64,000 nucleotides of DNA from Candidatus Epulonipiscium sp. GTDB taxonomy: Bacteria > Bacillota > Clostridia > Lachnospirales > Defluviitaleaceae. Shown piece after piece: positions 1-8,281 of the stretch. The stretch is taken from NCBI GenBank assembly GCA_012519205.1, contig JAAYQR010000019.1, forward strand, positions 1 through 64,000, in the 5' to 3' direction. The translations under genes were made by a program, and so were the position numbers. The stretch's first letter is position 1; the number at the start of each line of letters is the position of its first letter. The notes beneath the pieces were generated by a model, which made no database searches, was not told where the DNA came from, and worked only from the letters and a program-made list of their open reading frames with translations.

Positions 1-67
1 CGCGCTTCAATGATTTAAAAAGTATAAACGAAAGATAGTTGGTTATAATAACTTTACATATTAATGA

Positions 68-142
68 TGGGTAGTCGCCAAGCGGTAAGGCACAGGACTT
101 TGACTCCTGCATGCGAAGGTTCGAATCCTTCCTACCCAGCCA
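68..142 (+). tRNA. tRNA-Gln (anticodon TTG)
   Basis: This folds as a complete cloverleaf. The acceptor stem TGGGTAG (68-74) pairs with CTACCCA (132-138), the discriminator is G139, and CCA is encoded at 140-142. The anticodon loop CTTTGAC puts TTG at 100-102, which reads CAA/CAG as glutamine. The T-loop TTCGAAT is canonical. A hairpin terminator follows directly. Confidence 0.97.
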
Positions 143-150
143 ATTAATTA

Positions 151-173
151 AGGCACCCCTAGGGGTGCCTTTT
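151..173. terminator. Palindromic terminator between tRNA-Gln and lysA
   Basis: A perfect 20-bp palindrome (AGGCACCCCT and its complement, 151-170) is followed by TTT on the + strand. It ends the tRNA transcript. It could also serve lysA, which converges from the right, although the T tract on that side is poor. Confidence 0.8.
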
Positions 174-210
174 GATATAGATATCACTTATTTTAATGAT
201 TCGCGAGGGT

Positions 211-1467
211 TTAAATATCATAATAACGAATTAAATCCTCAAGGGTATCTCTTCTACGAATTAACACAGGCCTACCATCTTCCTTGATTAATACTTCTGC
301 AGGACGAAGGCGGTTATTATAGTTAGAACTCATAACATGACCATAGGCTCCAGCATCTAATATTCCTAATATATCTCCCTCTAGAATTTTTGGAAGAATC
401 CTATTCCTAGCGATAATATCACCACTTTCGCAGATGTTTCCTACAATGGTAACAGGTTCCTTAGAATTAGAAGGAATTTCCGTGGCTCTATATACTTCAA
501 TATCGTGATGAGAATCATACATAATAGGTCTTTGAAGCACATTAAAACCTAAGTCAGTTCCGATGTATTTATTATCATAGTTTGTTTTAACTGCATGGAC
601 AGTACCTAAAAGTATACCACATTCAGCAGATATATATCTACCGGGTTCAATTTTAAAAGTAATTTCTTTTCCATAGGATCTTACCCAATCATTTAGTATA
701 GGGTTTAATTGTTCTCCTAGTTTAGACAAATCCAAGCGGGGTTCGTTATCTTGCTTATGATAAGGGATGCCAAAACCACCACCTAAGTCCACAAATTCTA
801 GGTTATCAAAATTTTTGGCAATAGATAAAAGAGACTTTATTCCTTCGACATAAGGGGCACCATCCATAAATAAGGAGCCGATATGCTGATTGATACCTAC
901 TAATTTTAGATTATACTTTTTAAGGAGATCCTTGACCGCAGAAACGAAATTAGGATCTACCCCAAATTTTGTTTCTTTCCCACCTGTTACCACCTTTTCA
1001 TGATGTCCTGCTCCAACACCGGGATTAAATCTTATTGCAACTGGGCCACCGGGGTTTAATTTACCTAGTAGTTCCAGTTGTGATAAAGAATCAACACTTA
1101 TTGTGATATTCCTATCAATGGCAAATTGCATTTCTTCTGCGGAGACATTATTGCTAATAAATAATATTTGTTCGGGTTTGAAACCCGCCTTAAGTTCCAC
1201 ATAAATTTCACCGGGGGACATGGCATCTACATTTAACCCTTCTTCGCGAATAATTCTTAGAAGTTGTAAGCTGCTATTTGCTTTTACGGAATAATTAACA
1301 GAAATATTAGGGTAAGAAATGAGATTTTTCATTTCTTTACACCTTTCACGAAATATATTTTCATTATAAACATATAAGGGACTACCGTATTCATTGATTA
1401 ATTCTATTGGGTTAGTATTACCGAAAAAATTACTTTTTTGCGTAACATCTGCATAAAGATATTGCAT
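211..1467 (-). CDS. lysA: Diaminopimelate decarboxylase
   Basis: This PLP enzyme decarboxylates meso-diaminopimelate to L-lysine, the last step of lysine synthesis, in the cytoplasm. The 418-aa product has the fold-type III (alanine-racemase-like) barrel. The Schiff-base lysine is K62 in YSVKAN, the phosphate-binding loop is GGGFGIPY, EPGRY follows, and the substrate-binding CESGD motif is near the C-terminus. I chose the ATG at 1467 because GGGAG lies 8 nt upstream. A longer in-frame reading from 1515 adds 16 hydrophobic residues with no ribosome binding site. A consensus promoter lies at 1524-1552. The gene is monocistronic. A DAP dehydrogenase at 49.5 kb would supply its substrate. Confidence 0.96.
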   Translation of the reverse strand: MQYLYADVTQKSNFFGNTNPIELINEYGSPLYVYNENIFRERCKEMKNLISYPNISVNYSVKANSSLQLLRIIREEGLNVDAMSPGEIYVELKAGFKPEQILFISNNVSAEEMQFAIDRNITISVDSLSQLELLGKLNPGGPVAIRFNPGVGAGHHEKVVTGGKETKFGVDPNFVSAVKDLLKKYNLKLVGINQHIGSLFMDGAPYVEGIKSLLSIAKNFDNLEFVDLGGGFGIPYHKQDNEPRLDLSKLGEQLNPILNDWVRSYGKEITFKIEPGRYISAECGILLGTVHAVKTNYDNKYIGTDLGFNVLQRPIMYDSHHDIEVYRATEIPSNSKEPVTIVGNICESGDIIARNRILPKILEGDILGILDAGAYGHVMSSNYNNRLRPAEVLIKEDGRPVLIRRRDTLEDLIRYYDI

Positions 1468-1523
1468 ATTCAAACTCCCTTCTACAAAAAAGCTGATGCT
1501 TATTATTAACACCACATTTTTAG

Positions 1524-1552
1524 ACTATATTATCTTTAGGAATCGATGTCAA
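1524..1552 (-). promoter_or_regulatory. lysA promoter (sigma-A type)
   Basis: On the minus strand, TTGACA (1547-1552) is separated by exactly 17 nt from TATAGT (1524-1529). The predicted start near 1517 gives a leader of about 50 nt before the lysA ATG, too short for a lysine riboswitch. Confidence 0.8.
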
Positions 1553-1686
1553 GTCTTTCAGTGCAATTTGTAGGCTTTTCATGTAATTCTAAGGAGGTTA
1601 GGCTCCTTCACATGGCATATTTATTTCCTATGATATATAATACAATATATAATTCTTTTAAAAAAGTATCAATAGAGGTGATAGTA

Positions 1687-3009
1687 TTGGATATTTTTGA
1701 ATATAACAGGCAAAGAACCATGAAGAACGAATCCCCTTTGGCAGCTAGGATGCGGCCAAGAACATTAGAGGAATTCGAAGGGCAAGGGCATATAATAGGG
1801 GAAGATAAATTACTTTATAGGGCTATAAAGGCCGACAAATTAGGTTCTATCATCCTTTATGGGCCTCCAGGAACAGGGAAAACTACCTTGGCTAAAATCA
1901 TTGCTAATACTACTAAGTCTGAGTTTACACAATTAAATGCTACAACATCAGGCAAGAAAGATATAATGCAGGTGGTAGAAGAGGCAAGAACTAGACTGGG
2001 GATGGTATCAAAAAAGACTATACTCTTTATAGATGAAATTCATCGTTTCAATAAAGCTCAACAAGATGCACTCCTCCCTTTTGTAGAAGACGGAACCATC
2101 ATTCTCATCGGTGCTACTACAGAAAATCCCTACTTTGAAGTGAATAGGGCCCTTGTTTCTAGGTCTAGGATATTTCAATTAAAAAGCTTGTCTAGAGAAA
2201 ATATTAAAAATCTAATCAAAAGGGCATTAACCAATGAGGAAAAGGGTTTAGGAAGTTACGGAGCGGAGATTTCAGAAGAAGCTTTAGAATTTTTATCAGA
2301 TGTGTCCAATGGGGATGCCAGAGCAGCTATGAATGCAATTGAGTTAGGGGTTCTTACAACCAACCCTTTGGAGGATGGCAAAATACATATTACTTTAGAA
2401 GTAGCACAAGAATGTATTCAAAAGCGAGCATTAAATTATGATAAAAATGGAGATAATCATTATGATACAGTATCGGCCTTTATAAAGAGTATGCGAGGGT
2501 CCAATCCGGATGGGGCGGTGTATTATCTAGGGCGGATGTTGTATGCAGGGGAAGATCCAAAGTTTATTTCTAGAAGGATTATAATTTGTGCAGCTGAAGA
2601 TGTAGGAAATGCAGACCCTAATGCGTTGCAGGTTGCTGTTTCAGCAGCTCAAGCCGTCGATTTTATAGGAATGCCTGAAGGAAGGATAATATTATCCCAG
2701 GCGGCTATTTATGTGGCATGTGCGCCAAAAAGCAATGGGGCTTATATAGCTATTGACTCTGCTATGAAAGATGTGAAAAATATTCAAATAAAGGGCATCC
2801 CAGCCCATTTAAAGGATGCTCATTATATAGGTGCATCAGACTTGGGTCACGGACAAGGGTATAAATATACCCATGAATATCCTAATAACTATGTTAAACA
2901 GCAATATTTACCGAATGAATTAATAGATAAAGTATATTACCATCCTACGGATAATGGGTATGAGGCTGTTATTAAAAAGCTTCAAAATTCAAGAAAAAAT
3001 TCTATATAA
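1687..3009 (+). CDS. rarA: Replication-associated recombination protein A (RarA/MgsA AAA+ ATPase)
   Basis: RarA is an AAA+ ATPase related to clamp loaders that acts at stalled replication forks. The 440-aa product has Walker A GPPGTGKTT, Walker B LFIDEIHRFNK, a sensor region (GATTENPYFEVN), and the C-terminal MgsA/RarA oligomerisation domain (YYLGRMLYAGEDPKFISRR and onward). The start is the TTG at 1687, with AGAGGTG at 1674-1680 and the family-typical N-terminus (M)DIFEYNRQ. Upstream in-frame ATGs lack a ribosome binding site. The gene is divergent from lysA. The small DUF1657 gene that follows is separated by 127 nt. Confidence 0.95.
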   Translation: MDIFEYNRQRTMKNESPLAARMRPRTLEEFEGQGHIIGEDKLLYRAIKADKLGSIILYGPPGTGKTTLAKIIANTTKSEFTQLNATTSGKKDIMQVVEEARTRLGMVSKKTILFIDEIHRFNKAQQDALLPFVEDGTIILIGATTENPYFEVNRALVSRSRIFQLKSLSRENIKNLIKRALTNEEKGLGSYGAEISEEALEFLSDVSNGDARAAMNAIELGVLTTNPLEDGKIHITLEVAQECIQKRALNYDKNGDNHYDTVSAFIKSMRGSNPDGAVYYLGRMLYAGEDPKFISRRIIICAAEDVGNADPNALQVAVSAAQAVDFIGMPEGRIILSQAAIYVACAPKSNGAYIAIDSAMKDVKNIQIKGIPAHLKDAHYIGASDLGHGQGYKYTHEYPNNYVKQQYLPNELIDKVYYHPTDNGYEAVIKKLQNSRKNSI

Positions 3010-3136
3010 AAGAGCAGCTTTGTTTATTAGTAATATTTTATAATTATATTTTTGAAAAATTAGCAAACAATAATAGAGGATTTCATCTTAAATTATGAAA
3101 CCAACTACAAAAAATTTATTTTAAGGAGGAAGTTCA

Positions 3137-3337
3137 ATGCCTACAAATACCAAGTTAGAAAAAGCTTTAGCAGGCGCTCAAGGATTATCTGCAGATTTAA
3201 AAACATTCTCTCAGGATACGGATGATCAGGCTGCTAAACAAATGTTTGACCAATTATCATGCACAGCACAAAACATTGCTCAATCTATTCAAACAAGGCT
3301 AGATTTTGTAAAAGATCAAGAGCCACAGTACAGATAA
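3137..3337 (+). CDS. DUF1657 family small protein
   Basis: This is a 66-aa, mostly helical, soluble protein that starts after a strong AAGGAGGA box. It has the DUF1657 pattern: MPTNTKLEKALAGA near the start, then DDQAAKQMFDQL, and a terminal EPQYR. DUF1657 proteins occur in spore-formers, often beside DUF421 or SpoVA genes. The molecular function is unknown. A paralogue at 36831-37043 shares the EPQYR end and does sit beside a DUF421 gene. This copy instead sits 155 nt upstream of an Asn/Lys-rich micro-protein gene. Confidence 0.85.
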   Translation: MPTNTKLEKALAGAQGLSADLKTFSQDTDDQAAKQMFDQLSCTAQNIAQSIQTRLDFVKDQEPQYR

Positions 3338-3492
3338 GAATATCTTATTTACTATTAAGATATTTATTATCTAAGATAATTTTTGATTGGTAAAAAATTC
3401 AATAAAAAAATAGGATTTTTAGTAATAAGTTTTATTTTTTTGCTCATACTAACTCTGAAATAAATATTAAACCTTATGAGGAGGATTCATAA

Positions 3493-3645
3493 ATGGACAA
3501 AAACAACAAAAGAAACAACAAAAACAACAATAACAAAAACAACAACAGAAACAACAACACAAATTTAGACTTTGCAAACGAACTTGTTCCTGACAATAAC
3601 AAGAATAACAAAGATAACAAAAATAACAAAAATAACGAAAGATAG
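3493..3645 (+). CDS. Asn/Lys-rich 50-aa protein
   Basis: An ATG at 3493 preceded by GAGGAGG (3478-3484) opens 50 codons ending at TAG 3643-3645. More than half of the residues are Asn or Lys. The only complex segment is LDFANELVPD in the middle (residues 25-34). There is no signal peptide or membrane segment. The strong ribosome binding site and the terminator directly behind it (3655-3687) argue that it is translated. The composition and the upstream DUF1657 gene suggest a spore-associated role, perhaps like small acid-soluble proteins, but this is inference and I recognise no family. Confidence 0.7.
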   Translation: MDKNNKRNNKNNNNKNNNRNNNTNLDFANELVPDNNKNNKDNKNNKNNER

Positions 3646-3654
3646 TTAAATACA

Positions 3655-3687
3655 AAAAATCCCCACGGTTGTATCATGGGGGTTTTT
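3655..3687. terminator. Terminator after the Asn/Lys-rich gene
   Basis: AAAAATCCCCA (3655-3665) pairs with TGGGGGTTTTT (3677-3687) through 11 bp, including one G-U pair, around an 11-nt loop. The A and T tracts make it usable on both strands. Confidence 0.8.
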
Positions 3688-3791
3688 GCTGTGAATTAAT
3701 ATTAACTATCAAGAAGAAGTGCCAGATGAAAAACTAAAAAAATCATGATAGAAGAAACAGGATACGAACTGGCTAAAAGTGAAGATGTATA
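3688..3791 (+). other. Short unassigned reading frame, possible gene remnant
   Basis: About 28 open codons end at the TAA at 3790. They read approximately NYQEEVPDEKLKKIM then IEETGYELAKSEDV. The EETGYE segment faintly recalls a Nudix box, but there is no ribosome binding site, no convincing start and no other family motif. It may be a decayed gene end or chance. Confidence 0.2.
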
Positions 3792-3823
3792 AGATAGGGC
3801 AGGTATGAAAACCTGCCCTATCT
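3792..3823. terminator. Hairpin at the end of spoVB
   Basis: A perfect 13-bp stem, AGATAGGGCAGGT (3792-3804) with ACCTGCCCTATCT (3811-3823), has a 6-nt loop. It overlaps the first base of the spoVB stop codon as read on the + strand. The T tract after it on the minus strand is weak. Confidence 0.65.
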
Positions 3824-5358
3824 TATATGCTATCTTTTAACATACGAACATCATCTTTTGAAATACTTTGTAGTAAAAACAGGAAAACAATATAGGTTAT
3901 ACAAGTAATAATAAGTGTTAAAAATAGACTAAACTTTAATGGAAATTTAGCTAAAAAATAAGTATTCATTAAGTATTTTGTTGTTAGTCCAGTGGCTGTA
4001 GCAGCTAAAGCAGGTTTTATAATCCATTTGTTAAGTTCAAGGGTAATAGAAGTAAATTTTAGTACCTTTCCTAAATGAAGTAAGGTGGTAACAATTGAGC
4101 TCACAATAACTCCCCATATAAATCCAAGAAGTCCAAGCTTAGGAATTAAAAAATACACAAAAGATATACAAATAATAGAATTAATAACATTGTTTTTAAA
4201 TGTAGTCATTTGCTGTCCTAAACCATTTAATATACCCCCTAAAGTTGATTGGAGATAAAAAAATGGACATATCCATGCCATGGAATAGAGCATACTACCA
4301 ACATCAGCTTGCTTATAAATTGCTAGCCCTAATTCTTTTGGAAAGACAGAAAAGATACAAGTGGCTCCGATGCCTATTAGGCAGGTAAAATGAATCGATT
4401 TTGATACTGTGCGGAGGATTTGTTTGGTATTTTTGACTGCGGAGGCTTCAGAAACAGCAGGGATTAATGCCATGGATAAAGAGCCTGTAAGCATAGAGGG
4501 GAAAAATATTAAAGGCATTGCCATGCCACTGAATTTTCCATACACTCCTATAGCCTCGCTATTGGTCATGCCAAAAAGTTGAAGCTGGATGGGAATCAAG
4601 ATATTTTCAATGGAACTAAGTATTGAAGTTACAAATCTGCTGCCAGTTAAGGGTATTGCCATGGATAGTAAAATACCATAGGATTGAAATAGGGTTAAAG
4701 AAGGTTTTTTGGAAAGCTTTTTCTTGCTTTTATTTCTCTTGTAAGAGATAAAGATATAAAGAAATGAGGCAATTTCCCCTATACACATTCCAAGTACGGC
4801 TAAGGCACAGGCATAAGACAATCCCTTAGGTATAAAAAGACCAGCTAAAAAATATATTACCATCATCCTTGTTACTTGTTCTAATACTTGGGATATGGCT
4901 GGTTTTGACATTTTTTGCATTCCATAAAAGTATCCCTTTATAGAGGAGGCAGCTGCCATAAAAGGAACACAGGAAGCAAGAATTTTCAGGGCTAGAATCG
5001 TTCTGGGTTCCCGGATTACCAAAGTAGCTAAAAAGGGAGCAAAAATATAAATAATTGCAGAAATAACACATCCAATACCGATGGATAAACCCACAGAAAT
5101 TTTTAGTATTCGGTGCATATTTCCATACTCCCTTTTTGCATTTTCTTGGGCAATTAATTTTGAAACACTAAGGGATATGCCGGAGGCAGAGAGTGTCCAA
5201 GCAAGCATATAGATAGGAAAAATTAATTGAAATAAGCCCATACCTTCTGCACCGATTAAATTAGACATATAGATTCTATAAATAAAACCTAGAATTCTTG
5301 TAATAAAACTGGCAACAGTCAATATAAGTGCCCCTGTTACCACATTTTTTTTAGACAT
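3823..5358 (-). CDS. spoVB: Stage V sporulation protein B-like flippase (MOP/MATE superfamily)
   Basis: A 511-aa polytopic membrane protein of the polysaccharide-exporter branch of the MOP superfamily. The N-terminus (SFITRILGFIYRIYMSNLIG) is the characteristic start of SpoVB and its relatives, and about 12-14 hydrophobic segments follow. SpoVB is needed for spore cortex synthesis in Bacillus and is thought to move lipid-linked precursors across the membrane. The ATG follows GAGGG with 6 nt spacing. A second member of the family starts at 63100, so which one is the functional SpoVB cannot be decided from sequence alone. The gene is followed by a hairpin and preceded by ogt on the same strand. 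Confidence 0.88.
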   Translation of the reverse strand: MSKKNVVTGALILTVASFITRILGFIYRIYMSNLIGAEGMGLFQLIFPIYMLAWTLSASGISLSVSKLIAQENAKREYGNMHRILKISVGLSIGIGCVISAIIYIFAPFLATLVIREPRTILALKILASCVPFMAAASSIKGYFYGMQKMSKPAISQVLEQVTRMMVIYFLAGLFIPKGLSYACALAVLGMCIGEIASFLYIFISYKRNKSKKKLSKKPSLTLFQSYGILLSMAIPLTGSRFVTSILSSIENILIPIQLQLFGMTNSEAIGVYGKFSGMAMPLIFFPSMLTGSLSMALIPAVSEASAVKNTKQILRTVSKSIHFTCLIGIGATCIFSVFPKELGLAIYKQADVGSMLYSMAWICPFFYLQSTLGGILNGLGQQMTTFKNNVINSIICISFVYFLIPKLGLLGFIWGVIVSSIVTTLLHLGKVLKFTSITLELNKWIIKPALAATATGLTTKYLMNTYFLAKFPLKFSLFLTLIITCITYIVFLFLLQSISKDDVRMLKDSI

Positions 5359-5422
5359 GTAATACCCTCTTTCAATATGGATGGTACTACAATTTATTCT
5401 AAGGAAGGTTGTACTATACCAA

Positions 5423-5899
5423 CTAATATTTATTGTAAAGTCTTTTTTCTAGATCCAAAAGATATTTCTTCCTCCATACTCCTTCTGCATAACCTACTAG
5501 GTTCCCATTGGCTCCTATAACCCTATGACAGGGAATAATAATTGCAATAGGGTTGTTATGATTTGCATTTCCCACAGCCCTTGCGCCCTTAGGATTTTTA
5601 ATCATTTCCGCTATTTCTTTGTATGTAGAGGTTTTGCCATAGGGGATGCTCACAAGGGCGGACCAAACCTTTTTTTGAAAGTCAGTTCCATTGATTAATA
5701 AAGGAATCGAGAATAAATTCCTTTTGCCTTTAAAATATTCATCTAATTGAGTGATACATTCGGTTAAACAAGTAGGAACGCTATCTTCAATAATAGTAGC
5801 AGTTTTTTCACAAAAACTTATGGATGTAATACCTTCTTCATAACCGGATATTTTTATATAGCCAATGGGGGAATCATAATATAAAAAGTATTCATTCAC
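5423..5899 (-). CDS. ogt: Methylated-DNA--protein-cysteine methyltransferase
   Basis: A suicide enzyme that removes O6-alkyl groups from guanine in DNA. The 158-aa protein carries the active-site motif PCHR with acceptor Cys124 (IIPCHRVIG), the helix-turn-helix region YGKTSTYKEIA, the arginine-finger segment ARAVG, and the C-terminal GYAEGVWRK. I prefer the GTG at 5899 because AAGGAG lies 8 nt upstream. An ATG 18 nt earlier lies on top of that box. It is transcribed from a promoter at 5943-5971 that overlaps the divergent alarmone-synthetase promoter. Confidence 0.95.
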   Translation of the reverse strand: MNEYFLYYDSPIGYIKISGYEEGITSISFCEKTATIIEDSVPTCLTECITQLDEYFKGKRNLFSIPLLINGTDFQKKVWSALVSIPYGKTSTYKEIAEMIKNPKGARAVGNANHNNPIAIIIPCHRVIGANGNLVGYAEGVWRKKYLLDLEKRLYNKY

Positions 5900-5942
5900 A
5901 TTTTCAGCTCCTTCCATATAAATATTTGGATTATAGATTGTA

Positions 5943-5971
5943 ATTATATACTATGATGTTTTAGTTGTGAA
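5943..5971 (-). promoter_or_regulatory. ogt promoter
   Basis: On the minus strand, TTCACA (5966-5971) lies 17 nt from TATAAT (5943-5948). The -35 box shares bases with the -35 box of the divergent promoter. Confidence 0.65.
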
Positions 5972-5993
5972 CCCCATGTATTTTTTGTATAAT
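5965..5993 (+). promoter_or_regulatory. Promoter of the small alarmone synthetase gene
   Basis: TTGTGA (5965-5970), 17 nt, then TATAAT (5988-5993). The predicted start near 6000 gives a leader of about 50 nt to the ATG at 6049. Confidence 0.75.
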
Positions 5994-6048
5994 GAAGGGT
6001 AGAAATTACAAAAGATATGCCATTAAGAAAATAAGGAAGTGAACTACG

Positions 6049-6858
6049 ATGGATATTAATGAATGGAAAAGGCTACTAATTCCATATAAACAAGCGGTAG
6101 AAGAGCTCAAGGTTAAATTTAAAAGTCTTAGAGATGAATATAGAAAATTAGACGAATATTCCCCTATTGAATTTGTTACAGGAAGAGTAAAGAAAATATC
6201 CAGTATTTTAGAAAAGGCTAAAAAGAAAGACATATCTATAAATGAAATAGAAGAAAGGATAGAAGACATAGCTGGAATCCGAATAATGTGCCAATTTGTT
6301 AAGGATATCGATAAAGTCGTTGAATTAATAAGAAATAGGGATGGAAAGGATTTAAAGATAATAGAGGAAAGAGATTATGTTAAAAATATTAAGGATAGTG
6401 GATATAGGAGTTACCATATAATAATATTATATCCCGTTCAAACATCTCTAGGAGAAAAAAAGATACTAACGGAAATTCAGATTCGGACCTTAGCAATGAA
6501 TTTTTGGGCAACTATAGAGCATTCCTTAAGGTATAAATACAATAAAGATATGCCTAAGTATATACATAAGCGATTGATAAAGGCGGCAGAAGCAGCTTTT
6601 ACCCTAGACCAAGAAATGGCTGAAATAAGACAAGAAGTTTTAAAAGCCCAAGAGCTATTTCAGACAAAATCGAATGTTGTGGCAGATATATTTAGAAGTA
6701 TCCAAAACCTGTACAATATAAGTGAATTAGAGGAGGCAGGGGAGCTATATCAAAAGTTTTGGGAACTATGGGAAGAAGGAGACTTACAAAAATTAGAGGA
6801 ATTCAATAGAAAATTAGATACTTTAGCAGAAGTATATGGTGCACAAAGATTAATGTAA
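6049..6858 (+). CDS. Small alarmone synthetase (RelQ/YjbM-type GTP pyrophosphokinase)
   Basis: It transfers pyrophosphate from ATP to GTP or GDP, making (p)ppGpp. The 269-aa protein holds only a RelA/SpoT synthetase domain. Visible motifs are RVKKISSILEKAKK, EIEERIEDIAGIRIMCQF, DSGYRSYHIIILYP and TEIQIRTLAMNFWATIEH, which match the catalytic and GTP-binding parts of the family. There is no HD hydrolase, TGS or ACT domain, so it is a short SAS-type protein rather than RelA. A helical C-terminal tail follows from about residue 190, which in RelQ mediates oligomerisation. The gene is monocistronic and closed by a bidirectional terminator. Confidence 0.92.
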   Translation: MDINEWKRLLIPYKQAVEELKVKFKSLRDEYRKLDEYSPIEFVTGRVKKISSILEKAKKKDISINEIEERIEDIAGIRIMCQFVKDIDKVVELIRNRDGKDLKIIEERDYVKNIKDSGYRSYHIIILYPVQTSLGEKKILTEIQIRTLAMNFWATIEHSLRYKYNKDMPKYIHKRLIKAAEAAFTLDQEMAEIRQEVLKAQELFQTKSNVVADIFRSIQNLYNISELEEAGELYQKFWELWEEGDLQKLEEFNRKLDTLAEVYGAQRLM

Positions 6859-6876
6859 TTAATATACATCCAAGAA

Positions 6877-6910
6877 AAAATCCTGTCCCCCTTTGGAGCG
6901 ACAGGATTTT
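6877..6910. terminator. Bidirectional terminator
   Basis: AAAATCCTGTC (6877-6887) pairs perfectly with GACAGGATTTT (6900-6910) around a 12-nt loop. It serves the convergent alarmone-synthetase and RNA methyltransferase genes. Confidence 0.85.
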
Positions 6911-6921
6911 AAATTTTTCTA

Positions 6922-8058
6922 CTATGCATTTTTGGGTTTTTGTCCAAAATACTGATAATAATCGACCTTAATTCTTCCATTATACAATTTTCTTCTTTTA
7001 TTTGCTTTTTTGCCATATAGGGATTCGAATGCTTCAACAGAAGTAAGGATATATGTAGACCATGTGGGTTCGTTTTTAAAAATTTGACCGAGGGTATTAT
7101 ACAGCTTGGCTACTTCTTTTTCTTCTCCAAGTCTTTCACCATAAGGGGGATTGCTAATCAAAATCCCATAGGGTTTATCTATTATTATTTTTTTTACGTC
7201 TTTTACTTCGAAATTAATACAATCATCCACTCCTGCCTCTAGGGCATTTTCTTTAGCTATTTCTATAGCTTTAGGATTAATATCCGATGCATTAATATTT
7301 AATACAATATCATGATTAATTTTTCTAAATGCTGATGTCCTTTCCATTTTCCATATTTCTTTCCCAATCTGGGGCCATGATTCACAGGCAAAATTTCTAT
7401 TTAATCCAGGGGCAATATTTTTTCCTATTAAGGCTGCCTCTATAGGAATAGTGCCAGAGCCACAAAAAAAGTCATATAGGGCTCTCTTTTTGTTCCAATA
7501 ACTAATTTGAATAAGAGCAGATGCTAATGTTTCCTTAGGTGGAGCCTCTACCGCCTCATTTCTATATCCCCTTTTATGGAGACCAATTCCACTGGTGTCG
7601 ATAGTAAGAGTTGCCACATCTTTTAAAATAGATATTTGTACCGTATATTCAGGACCTGTTTCGGGGAACCAATCGATATGGTATTTCTGCTTTAACTTTT
7701 CAACAATAGCCTTCTTAACAATAGATTGACAATCAGGAATGCTATATAGTTTAGACTTAACCGATTTTCCTAGTACTGTGAACTTTGCATCTTGGGTAAT
7801 CCATTCCTCCCATGGAAGGGCTTTTGTTTTTTCAAACAGTTCCTCAAAGCTAAATGCGTTAAATTCTCCAATCTTAAGCAGAACCCTATCTGCGCTACGG
7901 AGCCATAAATTAGTGTGAACGATGGATTCTATATCTCCTGTAAAAGTTACTTTACCATCTGAGGCAAGCACATCTTTATATCCTAAAGTAACTAATTCGT
8001 TCTTTACTACTGATTCTAATCCAAAAGGAGCTGTAGCTATTAAAGTTAGATTTTCCAT
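6922..8058 (-). CDS. THUMP-domain class I rRNA methyltransferase (RlmL/YpsC-like)
   Basis: A 378-aa S-adenosylmethionine-dependent RNA methyltransferase. An N-terminal ferredoxin-like/THUMP region (about residues 1-155) precedes a Rossmann methyltransferase domain with FFCGSGTIPIEAA (SAM binding) and the catalytic SNPPYGERLG, the NPPY signature of N2-guanine or N6-adenine methylation. It matches the methyltransferase half of RlmL and Bacillus YpsC, so a 23S rRNA guanine target is likely but not proven. The ATG at 8058 has AAGGAG 7 nt upstream. A 15-residue longer reading has no ribosome binding site. Confidence 0.9.
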   Translation of the reverse strand: MENLTLIATAPFGLESVVKNELVTLGYKDVLASDGKVTFTGDIESIVHTNLWLRSADRVLLKIGEFNAFSFEELFEKTKALPWEEWITQDAKFTVLGKSVKSKLYSIPDCQSIVKKAIVEKLKQKYHIDWFPETGPEYTVQISILKDVATLTIDTSGIGLHKRGYRNEAVEAPPKETLASALIQISYWNKKRALYDFFCGSGTIPIEAALIGKNIAPGLNRNFACESWPQIGKEIWKMERTSAFRKINHDIVLNINASDINPKAIEIAKENALEAGVDDCINFEVKDVKKIIIDKPYGILISNPPYGERLGEEKEVAKLYNTLGQIFKNEPTWSTYILTSVEAFESLYGKKANKRRKLYNGRIKVDYYQYFGQKPKNA

Positions 8059-8141
8059 AAAATTACTCCTTAAATTAAAGTGAATTATTAATATCTTCTC
8101 CATTTTAACATAAATAATAACAAAATCATATTAAATTCTTA

Positions 8142-8171
8142 TTGACTAGTATACTTAATGCAGTATACAAT
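8142..8171 (+). promoter_or_regulatory. Possible upstream promoter with GTATAC repeats
   Basis: TTGACT (8142-8147), 18 nt, then TACAAT (8166-8171). Two copies of the palindrome GTATAC (8149-8154 and 8163-8168) lie 14 bp apart inside the spacer and -10 region, where a regulator could bind. No reading frame starts nearby, so it would give iscR a long leader. Confidence 0.35.
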
Positions 8172-8243
8172 TAAAAATATATAATCATATAAATTTGCTG
8201 TGAATAGTATGTTTTTAGGGGGAAAAGATACACTTAAAATATA

Positions 8244-8272
8244 TTGACAGTAAAATTATAAAGTGATATTCT
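8244..8272 (+). promoter_or_regulatory. iscR operon promoter
   Basis: A perfect -35 TTGACA (8244-8249), 17 nt, then TATTCT (8267-8272). The predicted start is near 8279, directly before the inverted repeat at 8282-8304. Confidence 0.75.
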
Positions 8273-8281
8273 TAAACAGGA

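Noticed and set aside
1468-1520. Lysine riboswitch before lysA
   Set aside because: The leader is only about 50 nt and cannot hold the L-box fold of roughly 170 nt.
3467-3677. Leu/Phe/Cys-rich frames on the minus strand
   Set aside because: They are the antisense of the Asn/Lys-rich gene. AAC repeats read backwards give such composition, with no ribosome binding site.
3700-3791. Nudix pseudogene
   Set aside because: Only EETGYE resembles the family and the rest of the Nudix box is missing, so I kept it as an unassigned remnant.
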